64,000 nucleotides of DNA from CBDCZI01 sp965224495 (GTDB lineage Bacteria; Bacteroidota; Bacteroidia; Cytophagales; JAAEPT01). A program made the position numbers and the translations under genes. The DNA is taken from contig CBDCZI010000025.1 in the NCBI GenBank assembly GCA_965224495.1, positions 248,001 to 312,000 of the forward strand, given 5' to 3'. Shown piece after piece: positions 42,624 to 52,618 of this stretch (positions are counted from its first letter, which is position 1; each line of letters opens with the position of its first letter). The notes under the pieces were generated by a model. It was not told the origin of the DNA. It did no database searches and worked only from the letters and a program-made list of their open reading frames with translations.

Positions 42624-45600
42624 CTATTTTCCTAACAAATAATCTATCTCAACCACCGATTGGTTGTATTGATTAAGTGTTTTTAAATAATTAAATTTTA
42701 TAGCCAATGCTACGTCGATACTTTGCACGTATTCAATGTAATTAATCGCCTCGTAAGCGAAACTCTTTTGTGCATTACCTAAGATTAAATTAGCTTGAGA
42801 AATACCTTTTGTTTCGTAATAAGCAATACCTAATTTCAATTTGTGGTGCGTTTGAATCAGGTGTTTGTATTTGCCCAATAACTGTGTTTTGTAATAATTA
42901 GCCTGTGTTTCAGCTTTCATTTTGTCTAAGCCCGATGCCTTTACTTTTGCCGAATTTCCTTTAAACCAAATAGGAATAGCGACACCAAATTGTACACCTT
43001 GAAACCTTTTTTTTCCTTCAAAATAAGTCGGTGTATTGTCCACATCTTGCCAGCCGACCATTGATTGATTAAAATAACCGACACGGAAATCGGGTAAATT
43101 ACTAGCCTTTAATACCGCTTTTTTTTGCTCTGCCAATGTTGATTGATGCATATAATAACTCAATAAAGGATTTGAGGAGATGGCATTTGTATCAAGAACA
43201 AAAACACGTTTTTGAAGCTTTTCGTGTGTCGCATCAACCAAATAATCGACATTTAACAAGGTCTTTAATTGCGTTTGATAAATAGAAATATCGGCTAGGT
43301 TTTGTTCCTTTTCCATTTCGATTTGCATCACCTGAGCTTCGGCATTTACAAACTCTAAATAGCTTGTTTCCTCGGTTTCGTAACGGATTTTTGTAGCGTG
43401 GGCAAACTGTTGGTAAATACTATCTTGAAAAATCAACAACTGCTGACGTTGGTGTAAATAAGCCAAATGCAACCAAACGGCTTTCACTTCTTTTTTAAGT
43501 TCGTTGCCCGTAATCGCCTTTTGCAATTCGCTAGTTACAATTTGCCCTTTTGCTAATTGTACTTGCTTCTTATAAAGAGAAGGAAATTGAAATTTCTGGT
43601 TAATTTCAAAACCAAAATCATTGTTGATACTATTTATTTGTCCGTAATTAAAATCAAAATTGGTCTTTTTAATAGAGATAGCCGATGATTTTAAGGTTTT
43701 CTGTCTTTCAATTTCCAAATCAGCTAATTGCATACTGCCGTTTTTAGACAAAGCAATTTCAACAGCCTTCTCTATTGGTAAAAGGGTCGTTTGTGCTTTA
43801 ATAGGTGCGGTAAACACACAGAAAACCACCAAGAGAGCAAGTAGGTGAGGTGAAAGTTTTATTTTATTCATCGTTTTATTTTCTATCATAGCATACAACA
43901 CAGGCAAGACCACCAAAGTTAATAAAGAAGAAGTTAAAAGACCACCAATAACCACGGTAGCTAAAGGACGTTGTACTTCTGCACCAGCCGAAACTGATAT
44001 AGCCATTGGTAAAAAACCTAAAACATCGGTGGTGGCCGTCAAAAATATTGGTCGGATACGTTCTTTAGCACCTTTCAAAATCCGTTCTTTTAAGGTCATA
44101 TTTTCTCCTTGTGTCGTTTTCAAATCATTAAAACTTGCGATTAAAACCAAGCCATTGAGTACAGCAACACCAAACAACACAATAAAACCAACACCTGCCG
44201 AAATACTAAACGGCATACCCATCACCCACAACGAAAACACACCACCAACCGCAGAAAGAGGGATGGCAATGTAAATAATCATTGTTTGCCAAAAAGATTT
44301 GAGGGCAAGGTAAAGCAAAACAAAAATCAAAAACAACACCAAGGGTACAACGATTAATAAACGGTCTTTTGCTCTTTGCAAATTTTCAAATGTACCGCCA
44401 TATTTAATGTAATAACCCGTTGGTAAATCAAGTTCTGCATCTATTTTTGTTTGTACTTCTTCCACAAAAGACTGTATATCTCGCCCTCGGACATTTACAC
44501 CGACATAAATTCGTCGGTTGGTGTTTTCACGAGAGACTTGCATCAAACCAGGTTGAAAATCTATTTTTGCTACTTCTCGCAAAGGAATATGCGAGCCATC
44601 AGCCAAAGGAATGAAGATATTTTCTAAATCTGTAATGCCTTTACGGTGTGTTTCTTTTAAGCGAATAACCAAGTCAAACCGTTTTTCGCCTTCAAAAACG
44701 ACACCTGCGGTCTCTCCAGCAAACGCCATTTTGATGATACTATTAAGTTCTTCAATAGACAGACCATATTGTGCCATTCGGTCACGCTGAAAACGCACAG
44801 ACATTTGCGGTAACCCTTGTGTTGCTTCTACCTTCAAATCGCCAACTCCTTCGACTGTTTGCACGATAGAAGCGATTTGTTGTGATTTTTCGGTCAATAT
44901 AGCTAAACTTTCGCCATACAATTTGATAGCCACATCTTGGCGAACACCTGTCAGTAATTCATTAAATCGCATTTGAACAGGTTGTGTAAATTCAAAATTT
45001 ATACCAGGTAAAACAGCCAACTCTTTTTTGAATTTTTTGACTAACTCTTCTTTTGAAGAAGCAGAAACCCACTCTTTTTTAGGTTTCAGTAAAACAAACA
45101 TATCCGCAACATCCATCGGCATCGGGTCGATAGGTATTTCAGAAACACCGATACGAGCAACCACTTCTTTCACCTCGGGAAACTTAGCTAACAATATTTC
45201 TTCTATGTAATTGGTCGATTGTATCGCTTCATCGAGCGAACTACCAGGTTTTAATAAAGCGTGTAAAGCAAGGTCTCCTTCATCAAGATTGGGCATAAAC
45301 TCACCACCCATTCTGCTAAATAGGAAAATAGCTACCGCCATAAAAGCAACTGAAAGTCCTAAAACTAACTTTGTTTTTGTCAATACCCACGACAATAATT
45401 TCACGTAGTTGTTCTCTAACCAAACAATAAAACGGTCGCCGAAAGTTAATTTTTTCTTTGCTTTTTTATTCATAAACAAAGCCGAAACCATAGGTACGTA
45501 AGTCAAGCACAAAATCATTGCACCCATTACCGCAAAACTAAAAGTCATCGCCATTGGTTTAAACATTTTACCTTCAACACCCGTCAAAGTCAAAATGGGG

Positions 45601-46973
45601 AGAAACACAATCAGAATAATTAATTGACCAAAAAAGGCGGAATTCATCATCTTACTCGATGAATTGTAGGTGATATTGTCTAATTCGTCATTGGTCAACG
45701 GTTGCTCTTTTTGGCGAACAAACTGCATTGTGTAAAAAGCGACACTCTCGACTATTATCACTGCTCCATCGACAATAATACCGAAATCTATCGCTCCCAA
45801 ACTCATTAGGTTTGACCAAACGCCAAACAAATTCATCATAATATAAGCAAACAATAAAGACAAGGGAATGGTAGAAGCAACGATAAGCCCTCCTCTAAAA
45901 TTACCCAAAAACAAAACCAAAACAAGCACGACAATCAAACCTCCTTCCAAAAGGTTAGTCGAAACAGTAGAAGTAGTACGGTCAATTAAATCTGAACGGT
46001 CAAGGAAAGGTTCGATAGAGATACCCTTAGGCAACGATTTCTCGATTTCCACGACTCTCTTTTTAATTAAATCAATCACTTCATTAGAGTTTGCACCCTT
46101 CAGCATCAATACCATTCCACCGACGGCTTCACCTTTACCATCTTTGGTAAATGCCCCATAACGAATGGCTTTCCCAAAAGAAACACGAGCAATATCACGC
46201 ACCAAAATCGGTGTTTTATTCACCGTTTTCACGACTATTTGCTCAATATCACCCAACGAATGAATCAGCCCTTCGCCACGAATAAAGTTTGCTTGATGAT
46301 TTTTAACAATATAAGCACCTCCTGTATTTCCGTTGTTTTGCTCTAAAGCAGAAAACACATCCGAGATTGTTATTCCCATACTTTTTAAATGATTGGGGTC
46401 GATAGCGACTTCATATTGTTTAATATTACCACCAAAACTATTGACCTCTATCACGCCCTGCACCATTGCCATTTGACGTTTCACTATCCAATCTTGGTGC
46501 GTACGTAACTCGGTCAAACTGTAATTATAGCCTTCAGCCACTTTCAAACTGTATTGGTAAACTTCGCCCAAACCAGTCGCTATTGGCCCCATAAATGGTT
46601 TGCCAAACTGCTTTGGTATATTGATTTCGTTGAGCTTTTCGGCGATTAATTGACGAGGTAAAAACGTGCCTTTATCGTCTTCAAAAACAATAGTAACCAC
46701 CGATAACCCAAAGCGAGAAATCGAACGGATTTCTGTGACACCAGGTAAATTAGCCATCGCCAATTCGACAGGGTAAGTAACAAACTGTTCAATATCCTCC
46801 GTTCCCAAATTGGGAGAAGTGGTAATCACTTGTACCTGATTGTTGGTAATGTCAGGCACGGCATCAACAGGAACTTTATTCATCGAATAAATCCCAAAAG
46901 CAATCCAAACAAGCAAGAGCAAACCAATGAGTAACTTGTTCTTAATAGAAAAAGAAATAATTTTATTTATCAT
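42624..46973 (-). CDS. CusA/CzcA-type RND metal pump fused to a TolC-like outer-membrane channel
   Basis: This 1,449-residue fusion starts at ATG 46973 (MINKIISFSIKNKLL); a TTG four codons upstream is less likely. Residues about 1-1034 are a complete heavy-metal RND pump: EQFVTYPVELAMANLPGV, twelve helices, SRMGGEFMPNLDEGD, and GLVLIASFNDLKT. From residue 1035 a second signal-peptide-like segment (MNKIKLSPHLLALLV, ending FTAPIKAQ) leads into about 390 residues of TolC/OprM-type helical channel domain (EKAVEIALSKNGSM, FGVAIPIWFKGNSAK). Such fusions occur in Bacteroidota. The internal signal sequence suggests post-translational cleavage or internal initiation. It sits between the His/Cys-rich protein and the adaptor. 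Confidence 0.92.
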   Translation of the reverse strand: MINKIISFSIKNKLLIGLLLLVWIAFGIYSMNKVPVDAVPDITNNQVQVITTSPNLGTEDIEQFVTYPVELAMANLPGVTEIRSISRFGLSVVTIVFEDDKGTFLPRQLIAEKLNEINIPKQFGKPFMGPIATGLGEVYQYSLKVAEGYNYSLTELRTHQDWIVKRQMAMVQGVIEVNSFGGNIKQYEVAIDPNHLKSMGITISDVFSALEQNNGNTGGAYIVKNHQANFIRGEGLIHSLGDIEQIVVKTVNKTPILVRDIARVSFGKAIRYGAFTKDGKGEAVGGMVLMLKGANSNEVIDLIKKRVVEIEKSLPKGISIEPFLDRSDLIDRTTSTVSTNLLEGGLIVVLVLVLFLGNFRGGLIVASTIPLSLLFAYIMMNLFGVWSNLMSLGAIDFGIIVDGAVIIVESVAFYTMQFVRQKEQPLTNDELDNITYNSSSKMMNSAFFGQLIILIVFLPILTLTGVEGKMFKPMAMTFSFAVMGAMILCLTYVPMVSALFMNKKAKKKLTFGDRFIVWLENNYVKLLSWVLTKTKLVLGLSVAFMAVAIFLFSRMGGEFMPNLDEGDLALHALLKPGSSLDEAIQSTNYIEEILLAKFPEVKEVVARIGVSEIPIDPMPMDVADMFVLLKPKKEWVSASSKEELVKKFKKELAVLPGINFEFTQPVQMRFNELLTGVRQDVAIKLYGESLAILTEKSQQIASIVQTVEGVGDLKVEATQGLPQMSVRFQRDRMAQYGLSIEELNSIIKMAFAGETAGVVFEGEKRFDLVIRLKETHRKGITDLENIFIPLADGSHIPLREVAKIDFQPGLMQVSRENTNRRIYVGVNVRGRDIQSFVEEVQTKIDAELDLPTGYYIKYGGTFENLQRAKDRLLIVVPLVLFLIFVLLYLALKSFWQTMIIYIAIPLSAVGGVFSLWVMGMPFSISAGVGFIVLFGVAVLNGLVLIASFNDLKTTQGENMTLKERILKGAKERIRPIFLTATTDVLGFLPMAISVSAGAEVQRPLATVVIGGLLTSSLLTLVVLPVLYAMIENKTMNKIKLSPHLLALLVVFCVFTAPIKAQTTLLPIEKAVEIALSKNGSMQLADLEIERQKTLKSSAISIKKTNFDFNYGQINSINNDFGFEINQKFQFPSLYKKQVQLAKGQIVTSELQKAITGNELKKEVKAVWLHLAYLHQRQQLLIFQDSIYQQFAHATKIRYETEETSYLEFVNAEAQVMQIEMEKEQNLADISIYQTQLKTLLNVDYLVDATHEKLQKRVFVLDTNAISSNPLLSYYMHQSTLAEQKKAVLKASNLPDFRVGYFNQSMVGWQDVDNTPTYFEGKKRFQGVQFGVAIPIWFKGNSAKVKASGLDKMKAETQANYYKTQLLGKYKHLIQTHHKLKLGIAYYETKGISQANLILGNAQKSFAYEAINYIEYVQSIDVALAIKFNYLKTLNQYNQSVVEIDYLLGK

Positions 46974-47036
46974 ACAAAAAGACAATAAGAAATGTGCGGT
47001 AACAACACGTTACCGATAAAATAAGCCAACGAAAAA

Positions 47037-47345
47037 CTATCCTATTTTAGGAGGTTGATCTATTTTATTACTAAAAAGTGTCGTGTACAAATCTAAATAA
47101 ACAACCACTTGTGGTTGGAAAACGACAGCTAACTCACGGCTAAAAAAAGTAATGTCTAATTGAAAAACTACATTTGTACTGCAACAATCACAAGTACAAA
47201 AAGGCGAACAATGGTCTTCGTGTTCCGACGAATCGTGGTCGTGATTTTCAGAAAGTTCGTGCGTATGTCCGCTTTCATTATCAGCACAAGGAATGGCATT
47301 TAATGACAAAATAACAACAGACAATAAGATAGCGAACCACTTCAT
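47037..47345 (-). CDS. small exported His/Cys-rich protein of the metal efflux operon
   Basis: This 102-residue protein has a signal peptide (WFAILLSVVILSLNAIPCAD). A His/Asp-rich stretch (SGHTHELSENHDHDSSEHED) is followed by a Cys cluster (CSPFCTCDCC) that could bind metal in the periplasm. The C-terminal about 50 residues are moderately hydrophobic. As the first gene of the unit with the CusA-TolC fusion and the CusB-like adaptor, it probably acts as metal chaperone or sensor. Similar small proteins precede RND metal pumps in Bacteroidota. The function is inferred. Confidence 0.8.
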   Translation of the reverse strand: MKWFAILLSVVILSLNAIPCADNESGHTHELSENHDHDSSEHEDHCSPFCTCDCCSTNVVFQLDITFFSRELAVVFQPQVVVYLDLYTTLFSNKIDQPPKIG

Positions 47346-47370
47346 AAAGTGAATATACGGTAAAAAGGTA

Positions 47371-48321
47371 TTACAGACCTCCTTTTTTCTGTAAATCAGC
47401 GAAATAAGCGATAGTTTTTTCTAAACCTTGCTCCAATTGAATCGTTGGTTGCCAGTCCAATTCTTTTTTTGCCAACTGAATATCAGGCTGACGTTGTTTT
47501 GGGTCATCTTGAGGCATATCCAAATGAATAATTTTTGATTTAGACCCCACACCAGCAATCACTTTTTCTGCCAATTCGAGCATCGTAAACTCATTCGGAT
47601 TTCCAATATTACAAGGACCAGTAAAGCCATCACGCGAATTCATCAAACGCATCATCCCTTCAATATTATCGTCCACATAGCAAAAACTACGAGTCTGTAA
47701 ACCATCGCCATACATCGTGATATCTTTCCCCTCCAACGCCTGAACGATGAAATTAGAAACCACACGCCCATCACGAGGATTCATTTTCGGACCATACGTA
47801 TTGAAAATACGCATCACCTTAATATCCACATTATTTTGGTTGTGGTAGTCAAAAAACAAGGTTTCCGCACATCGTTTTCCCTCATCATAACACGAGCGTA
47901 TCCCTATCGGATTGACGTGTCCCCAATAACTTTCAGGTTGCGGATGCACCAAGGGGTCGCCATAAACCTCACTTGTACTCGCTTGTAAAACCTTCGCACC
48001 GACACGTTTAGCCAATCCCAGCATATTTATCGCCCCCATAACCGACGTTTTTGTCGTTTTTATCGGGTTATGTTGGTAATGAATCGGCGAAGCAGGACAA
48101 GCTAAATTATAAATTTGGTCAACTTCCGCAAAAAATGGAGCAATCACATCGTGACGAATCAATTCAAAATAAGGATTATCGAGTAAATGCACGACATTTT
48201 GTTTATTTCCAGTAAAGAAATTATCAAGGCAAATCACCTCATTTCCTTCCTCTAACAAGCGTTCACACAAATGCGAACCCAAAAAACCAGCACCACCAGT
48301 AACTAAAACCCTATTTTTCAT
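47371..48321 (-). CDS. UDP-glucuronate decarboxylase (UDP-xylose synthase)
   Basis: This extended SDR enzyme of 316 residues converts UDP-glucuronate to UDP-xylose. It has the NAD site VTGGAGFLGSHLCERLL, a DNFFTGNKQNV motif, NLACPASPIHYQ and the ASTSEVYGDPLVHPQPESYW segment, which is diagnostic of UXS enzymes. The catalytic YxxxK is in SCYDEGKRCAE, and the GDGLQTRSFCYVDD motif follows. It is likely to supply pentose for surface polysaccharide or lipopolysaccharide. It stands between the metal-efflux operon and repeat copy 3, not within an obvious polysaccharide cluster. Confidence 0.92.
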   Translation of the reverse strand: MKNRVLVTGGAGFLGSHLCERLLEEGNEVICLDNFFTGNKQNVVHLLDNPYFELIRHDVIAPFFAEVDQIYNLACPASPIHYQHNPIKTTKTSVMGAINMLGLAKRVGAKVLQASTSEVYGDPLVHPQPESYWGHVNPIGIRSCYDEGKRCAETLFFDYHNQNNVDIKVMRIFNTYGPKMNPRDGRVVSNFIVQALEGKDITMYGDGLQTRSFCYVDDNIEGMMRLMNSRDGFTGPCNIGNPNEFTMLELAEKVIAGVGSKSKIIHLDMPQDDPKQRQPDIQLAKKELDWQPTIQLEQGLEKTIAYFADLQKKGGL

Positions 48322-48373
48322 AACTACTCTATTTTGAAGTCACTAAGGTACGAATTTTTATTGAGTAGTATCA

Positions 48374-48536
48374 TTTGGAGCATCCCCCTTTTCGATGAAT
48401 TATTTTTCACTATTTCATAGCCCAAATTACCGATAGAAAGAGAGATAGTCGATAAAAAGGAAGAAGGGGTCGGGCTTTATCGTTCTCAATCTTTGTTCGT
48501 TCCTCACAAAGGATTTCCACTTCAATCCCTAAGCCG
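48374..48536 (+). repeat. dispersed intergenic repeat, copy 3
   Basis: It starts TTTGGAGCATCCCCC and has CGATAGAAAGAGAGATAGTC, CGATAAA and GGGGTCGGGCTTT. ATCTTTG pairs with CAAAGGAT around TTCGTTCCTCA, and it ends CAATCCCTAAGCC. It is closest to copy 2 and lies between two minus-strand genes. Confidence 0.8.
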
Positions 48537-48568
48537 TCTATTCGCTTTCGCACCAAAAACAAATAAGG

Positions 48569-50320
48569 TTACTTTTCAAACATAGTGTTAGCTAAAGTCA
48601 GCATAAAAATACCATCTCCCATAATTGTAACGGTCGTTTCAGCGGTCATGTAATCGTGGGCGTCGTCGTAATAAACTGCCGAATAGGTGTTGAATTCGTC
48701 TTCCCATCTTGGCTGATAAGTAAAGCCTAACTCTTTGTGAGAAACGAGGTCGCCTGGACCAGGCGATATCTCTCCAATAGGGTAGAGGTTTTGTTGGAGT
48801 TTGTAAATCTGCATATAACTGTTTTTCAGGGGTTTTTTAAGTTTTTTTGAGCCTATAAAACTCACTCCCCAATTGTTTAGCCCAAAAGAATAATTAACAA
48901 CATTTAAGAAAATTGATTTGTAAAATGTCTTTTTCTGTTGGTGGGTTCTTATCCCCGCATTGTTGGCGACAATAAGCATAGAACCCATTGTTCCCCAAGT
49001 CAATTGGTGCGGTTGATTGAAAATATTGGTGCGCTTATCCATTTCAGCATCAAAAACATTAAGGTCTTCAATGAGGTTTATCGGTTGGGTTTTATTAATC
49101 GCCCACATACGGTTGTGTACCATCATATTGCACGTACCCCAAGCCGCCCACCAGCCTGTACCTGCTGCAGTCGAATAAGTGATAGCATCTTTTTTGTAAC
49201 TTTCTTTTTTTGTTAAAAGATATAACTCTTCAGCAGCTAATGCCATGTTATCGTTTTCTGTATCGTCGGCATAAAACTGTTCCCCACCTGTTCCGCCAGT
49301 GTTTGGGGCATCTAAAGGGAGGTTGTCGTAATCTGGTTCTTGCTCATTTCCTTTCCACCAAGCAGGGCTTTCTTTACTATTTTTGGCAACTTGGTAGATA
49401 GCGATAGCTTTTTCTTTGTATTGTTTTGCTAACTCTTTTTGCCCAATTTTATTAAAAACATTAGCTCCTAAAGCTAAGGCAGCGGCAGTATATCCCATTT
49501 GTGTTTTTGATAAAGCTGAATATGCCTCTCTACGTCCGTTTAAAATGTCATTTTCGGGTAATCGGTCACCGATTTGGTGGTCTAAATAACCACCTACTTG
49601 AATGATGAAAACGTCATTTTTAGGCATCGTTTGTAATAAATAGTCTAATCCAAATTTCGCTTCATCTAAAATATCCACCAACTCGCTTGTCGAATATTTT
49701 TTCTTAAATAACTCTGGGTTTAGCTCGTAACTTCTTAGTAATAAGTAGGTCGTATAAGCATTTGTTAAGGTAAATTTGATATAGTCACCTGCGTCATACC
49801 ACCCTCCCTGCATGTTTACAGGAGTGATAGAGGTGTTTAGCCCCCAATTGTTGTTTTGACTGTTTGTTCTCGTATAAACTTTGCAACTACTGTCACCTTT
49901 ATGAGCAGGTCTGTGGTCTAAAACGTCATCTGTACCGCTTCTACGTACTTTCATATAACGCAACATATCACTTATGTAGGGTTGGTAAGGTTGGTCAGCG
50001 ATAGTAAATGTGATTTGTTCACCGTTAATTGAAAAGGTGTAAATGCCTTTGGTTTTGAGTTTGTTGAATTTTATTTCGTAGTTGTATTTTTTGGAAGTGT
50101 AACCTGTTATTCCAGTTGTTGCTTTTTTCAGCGTACCAAATAAAACCAAACTGTCGTTTGTTGCTATTTTCCATTCTTTTGTAGCTAAGTTTTCATCCGA
50201 AATAACCACAATACGTTTGTTTTGAGAAGTAATATAACCCGCTTGATTGTAGCGAATATAGGTTTTGCCAAAACTAAGTACGCTAGTAAAAGTAAAAAGA
50301 AGGGATAATAGATATTTCAT
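48569..50320 (-). CDS. glycoside hydrolase family 9 protein (endoglucanase-like)
   Basis: This 583-residue secreted protein has a signal peptide (YLLSLLFTFTSVLSFG) and an N-terminal Ig-like domain (about 20-110, TYIRYNQAGYITSQNKRIVV). The GH9 alpha/alpha-barrel follows. GGWYDAGDYIKF carries the catalytic-base Asp pair (D176, D179). The end has YYDDAHDYMTAETTV with the general-acid Glu. GH9 enzymes cleave beta-1,4-glucans such as cellulose or related oligosaccharides. No T9SS sorting domain is present, so it probably stays periplasmic or is anchored differently. It follows hemW by 11 bases on the same strand. Confidence 0.9.
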   Translation of the reverse strand: MKYLLSLLFTFTSVLSFGKTYIRYNQAGYITSQNKRIVVISDENLATKEWKIATNDSLVLFGTLKKATTGITGYTSKKYNYEIKFNKLKTKGIYTFSINGEQITFTIADQPYQPYISDMLRYMKVRRSGTDDVLDHRPAHKGDSSCKVYTRTNSQNNNWGLNTSITPVNMQGGWYDAGDYIKFTLTNAYTTYLLLRSYELNPELFKKKYSTSELVDILDEAKFGLDYLLQTMPKNDVFIIQVGGYLDHQIGDRLPENDILNGRREAYSALSKTQMGYTAAALALGANVFNKIGQKELAKQYKEKAIAIYQVAKNSKESPAWWKGNEQEPDYDNLPLDAPNTGGTGGEQFYADDTENDNMALAAEELYLLTKKESYKKDAITYSTAAGTGWWAAWGTCNMMVHNRMWAINKTQPINLIEDLNVFDAEMDKRTNIFNQPHQLTWGTMGSMLIVANNAGIRTHQQKKTFYKSIFLNVVNYSFGLNNWGVSFIGSKKLKKPLKNSYMQIYKLQQNLYPIGEISPGPGDLVSHKELGFTYQPRWEDEFNTYSAVYYDDAHDYMTAETTVTIMGDGIFMLTLANTMFEK

Positions 50321-50331
50321 AATAGGTTATT

Positions 50332-51456
50332 TTAGACAAAGAGGTTGCTTGCTATTTGGTCAGCAAATTGTTGTCCTTTATTAGTTAATGTTATTTTGTT
50401 GTCTTTAATAGATATTTCATCAGTGGCAAGATGCTGATTGATGATTTTTTGTTGAATTTTAATTAAGTCAAATTGCAATTCTTTTTTTAAAAACCCTAAA
50501 TCAATACCCCAAATGGTACGCAAGCGAGTCATAATGTGTTCGTTTATTTTATCCTCTCGTGTTAGTGTTTCTGTTGTTTGGTAAGCTGTATTGTTTTCAA
50601 TTGCTTGTATGTATTTGTTATTATTGGAAATATTCCATGTTCTTTTTTTACCATCAAAAGAGTGGGCACTCGGGCCTAAGCCGAGATAATAAACACCTTT
50701 CCAATAATTACTGTTATGGTTCGATTCATGAGTTGGTTTAGCAAAATTTGAGATTTCATATTGAATATAACCAGCTTTTTTGAGTGCTATTTTTAAATAA
50801 TCCCATTGTTGTAAAGCTTTCTCATCAGAGAGAGCAGAAAACGTGCCCTTTTTTATCCATTTCCCAAAAACGGTTTTATCTTCAATAGTTAGCCAGTAAG
50901 CAGAAATATGTTCAGGGTTTTGAGAAAGTAAAATTGCTACGTCTTCCCTAAACGAAGCGTCGGTGGAGCGTGGTAATCCGAAAATTAAATCGATATTAAT
51001 ACTTTTGAACCCAACTAAACGTGCATTTTCAATACAATCAATAGCTTGCCTTTGATCGTGAGAGCGATTAAGACTCTTTAAGATATCTTCTTGGTAAGTC
51101 TGCGTACCTATACTTAATCGGTTGATGCCAACAGAAAATAATGACGCTGTGTTTTCTTTTGTTAAATCGTCAGGGTTTGCTTCTAATGTGATTTCTGCTT
51201 TTGGGTTGACGTTGAAATTGTTTTTTATTTTTTGTAAAATTGCCGTTATCTCTTTTGTTGTAAGTAAGGAAGGTGTACCTCCTCCAAAATAAATAGTATT
51301 GATTGTCGCGTCTTCTAGCAACTGCTTTTGTTGTGAGATTTCTTTTAATAAGCAGTCAATCAACGCTGTTTTGTTCTTTAGTGACGTACTGAAATGAAAA
51401 TCACAATAGTAACAAGCTTTTTTACAAAAGGGGATATGTAGGTAGATTCCGCTCAA
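50332..51456 (-). CDS. hemW: HemW-like radical SAM protein
   Basis: This 374-residue member of the coproporphyrinogen III oxidase-like radical SAM family is now known as a heme chaperone (HemW). The cluster motif is CKKACYYCDF (C11, C15, C18), preceded by YLHIPF, followed by YFGGGTPSLL and LEANPDDLT. The C-terminal HemN-like domain has NYWKGVYYLGLGPSAHSF. The fourth Cys typical of true HemN oxidases is not in the N-terminal motif, supporting HemW rather than HemN. It precedes the GH9 gene by 11 bases. A TAnnTTTG box lies just upstream. Confidence 0.9.
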   Translation of the reverse strand: MSGIYLHIPFCKKACYYCDFHFSTSLKNKTALIDCLLKEISQQKQLLEDATINTIYFGGGTPSLLTTKEITAILQKIKNNFNVNPKAEITLEANPDDLTKENTASLFSVGINRLSIGTQTYQEDILKSLNRSHDQRQAIDCIENARLVGFKSINIDLIFGLPRSTDASFREDVAILLSQNPEHISAYWLTIEDKTVFGKWIKKGTFSALSDEKALQQWDYLKIALKKAGYIQYEISNFAKPTHESNHNSNYWKGVYYLGLGPSAHSFDGKKRTWNISNNNKYIQAIENNTAYQTTETLTREDKINEHIMTRLRTIWGIDLGFLKKELQFDLIKIQQKIINQHLATDEISIKDNKITLTNKGQQFADQIASNLFV

Positions 51457-51472
51457 TAGATTTCTTTAGACA

Positions 51473-51480
51473 CAAAGATA
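51473..51480 (-). promoter_or_regulatory. candidate -7 box for hemW
   Basis: TATCTTTG on the minus strand, 17 bases before the hemW start, is a perfect TAnnTTTG. A TTTG at 51503-51506 is 22 bases upstream, slightly longer than the ideal spacing. Confidence 0.4.
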
Positions 51481-51526
51481 GAGAGGAAAAGAATAGTATT
51501 TTCAAAAAACTTCTCGATAATGAACT

Positions 51527-52618
51527 ATGGGTGAATTGTTTTGCTTATTTTTATCGCTAATGGATTTTAAGCACGATTTAACCTATTGTTTTTTAACCTT
51601 TTTTTGGGCGTTTGTCATCACTTTATTTGCGATGCCATCTATTATAGATATGGCACATGCAAAAAAAATATTAGACAAACCCAATGAAAGAACCATGCAC
51701 TTTGTTTTGACACCTCGATTGGGAGGGATAGGGATATTTGCCGGTTTTTTCTCTGCGTTAACTATTTTTGGTGATTTTAAAACAGATGATTTAGGCGTGC
51801 AAATGTTGTTAGCTAGTTCCGTGATTTTGTTTTTTATTGGTTTGAAAGATGATATTATTCCTGTATCTGTATTTAAGAAATTTTTCGTTCAAGTGATTGC
51901 TTCAAGTATTGTTATCTTTTTTGGAGGAGTTAGAATAGAAAGTTTTTATGGCTTTGTGGATATTATTGGTTTGGAAGAAGGCGTGAGTTACGGTATCACC
52001 TTCATTGTATTGATAGGTTTGACAAATGCAATTAACTTAATAGATGGTATTGATGGTTTAGCAGGCTCTATCGTGTTGTTTATCTCTTTAGTTTTAGGGG
52101 TAGCCTTTTTGTTTGGTCATTCTCCTTATGTGTTTGTTGCTATCGCTTTGGCGGGGTCTTTATTAGGGTTTTTGAGGTATAATTTTCATCGTGCAAAAAT
52201 ATTCATGGGTGATACGGGTTCTCTTTTATCGGGGTTTGTATTGGCCGTTTTAGCGATTAAATCCATTGATTTGGAAATAGAAGGCGTGAATATGCCAGCG
52301 ATGACATTGGCGGTTTTGATTATCCCTGTAGTAGATACCTTGAGGGTATTTACTTTACGGACCTTAGATGGTAAATCACCATTCTCACCAGATAAACGCC
52401 ATTTACATCATGTATTGTCTTCTTTTGGGCTAAATTCCAAATTGGTTGTTGCACTTTTGTTGTTGGTCAATTTGTTGTTTGTTATCTCTGTTTATTATTT
52501 AGGGCAAACGTACTCAATAACATATTTAGTCCTTTATATATTTGTGTTGGTGTTGTTGAGCCTAGGGTTACTCGTATTGGTGTCTAAAATGTTTGCTCGT
52601 TTGAATGATGAGAAATAG
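51527..52618 (+). CDS. undecaprenyl-phosphate sugar-1-phosphate transferase (WecA/TagO/Rfe family)
   Basis: This 363-residue polytopic membrane enzyme transfers GlcNAc-1-phosphate or a similar sugar to undecaprenyl phosphate, starting surface glycan synthesis. Helices run throughout. The cytosolic motifs of the MraY/WecA family are present: KPNERTMHFVLTPRLGGIGI, LKDDIIP, NLIDGIDGLAGSI, and the FMGDTGSLLSGFV metal-binding segment. The start could also be the ATG at 51560 (MDFKHDLTYCF), as the first residues are hydrophobic and atypical. The stop overlaps the next gene by 14 bases. The sugar specificity is not resolved. Confidence 0.88.
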   Translation: MGELFCLFLSLMDFKHDLTYCFLTFFWAFVITLFAMPSIIDMAHAKKILDKPNERTMHFVLTPRLGGIGIFAGFFSALTIFGDFKTDDLGVQMLLASSVILFFIGLKDDIIPVSVFKKFFVQVIASSIVIFFGGVRIESFYGFVDIIGLEEGVSYGITFIVLIGLTNAINLIDGIDGLAGSIVLFISLVLGVAFLFGHSPYVFVAIALAGSLLGFLRYNFHRAKIFMGDTGSLLSGFVLAVLAIKSIDLEIEGVNMPAMTLAVLIIPVVDTLRVFTLRTLDGKSPFSPDKRHLHHVLSSFGLNSKLVVALLLLVNLLFVISVYYLGQTYSITYLVLYIFVLVLLSLGLLVLVSKMFARLNDEK

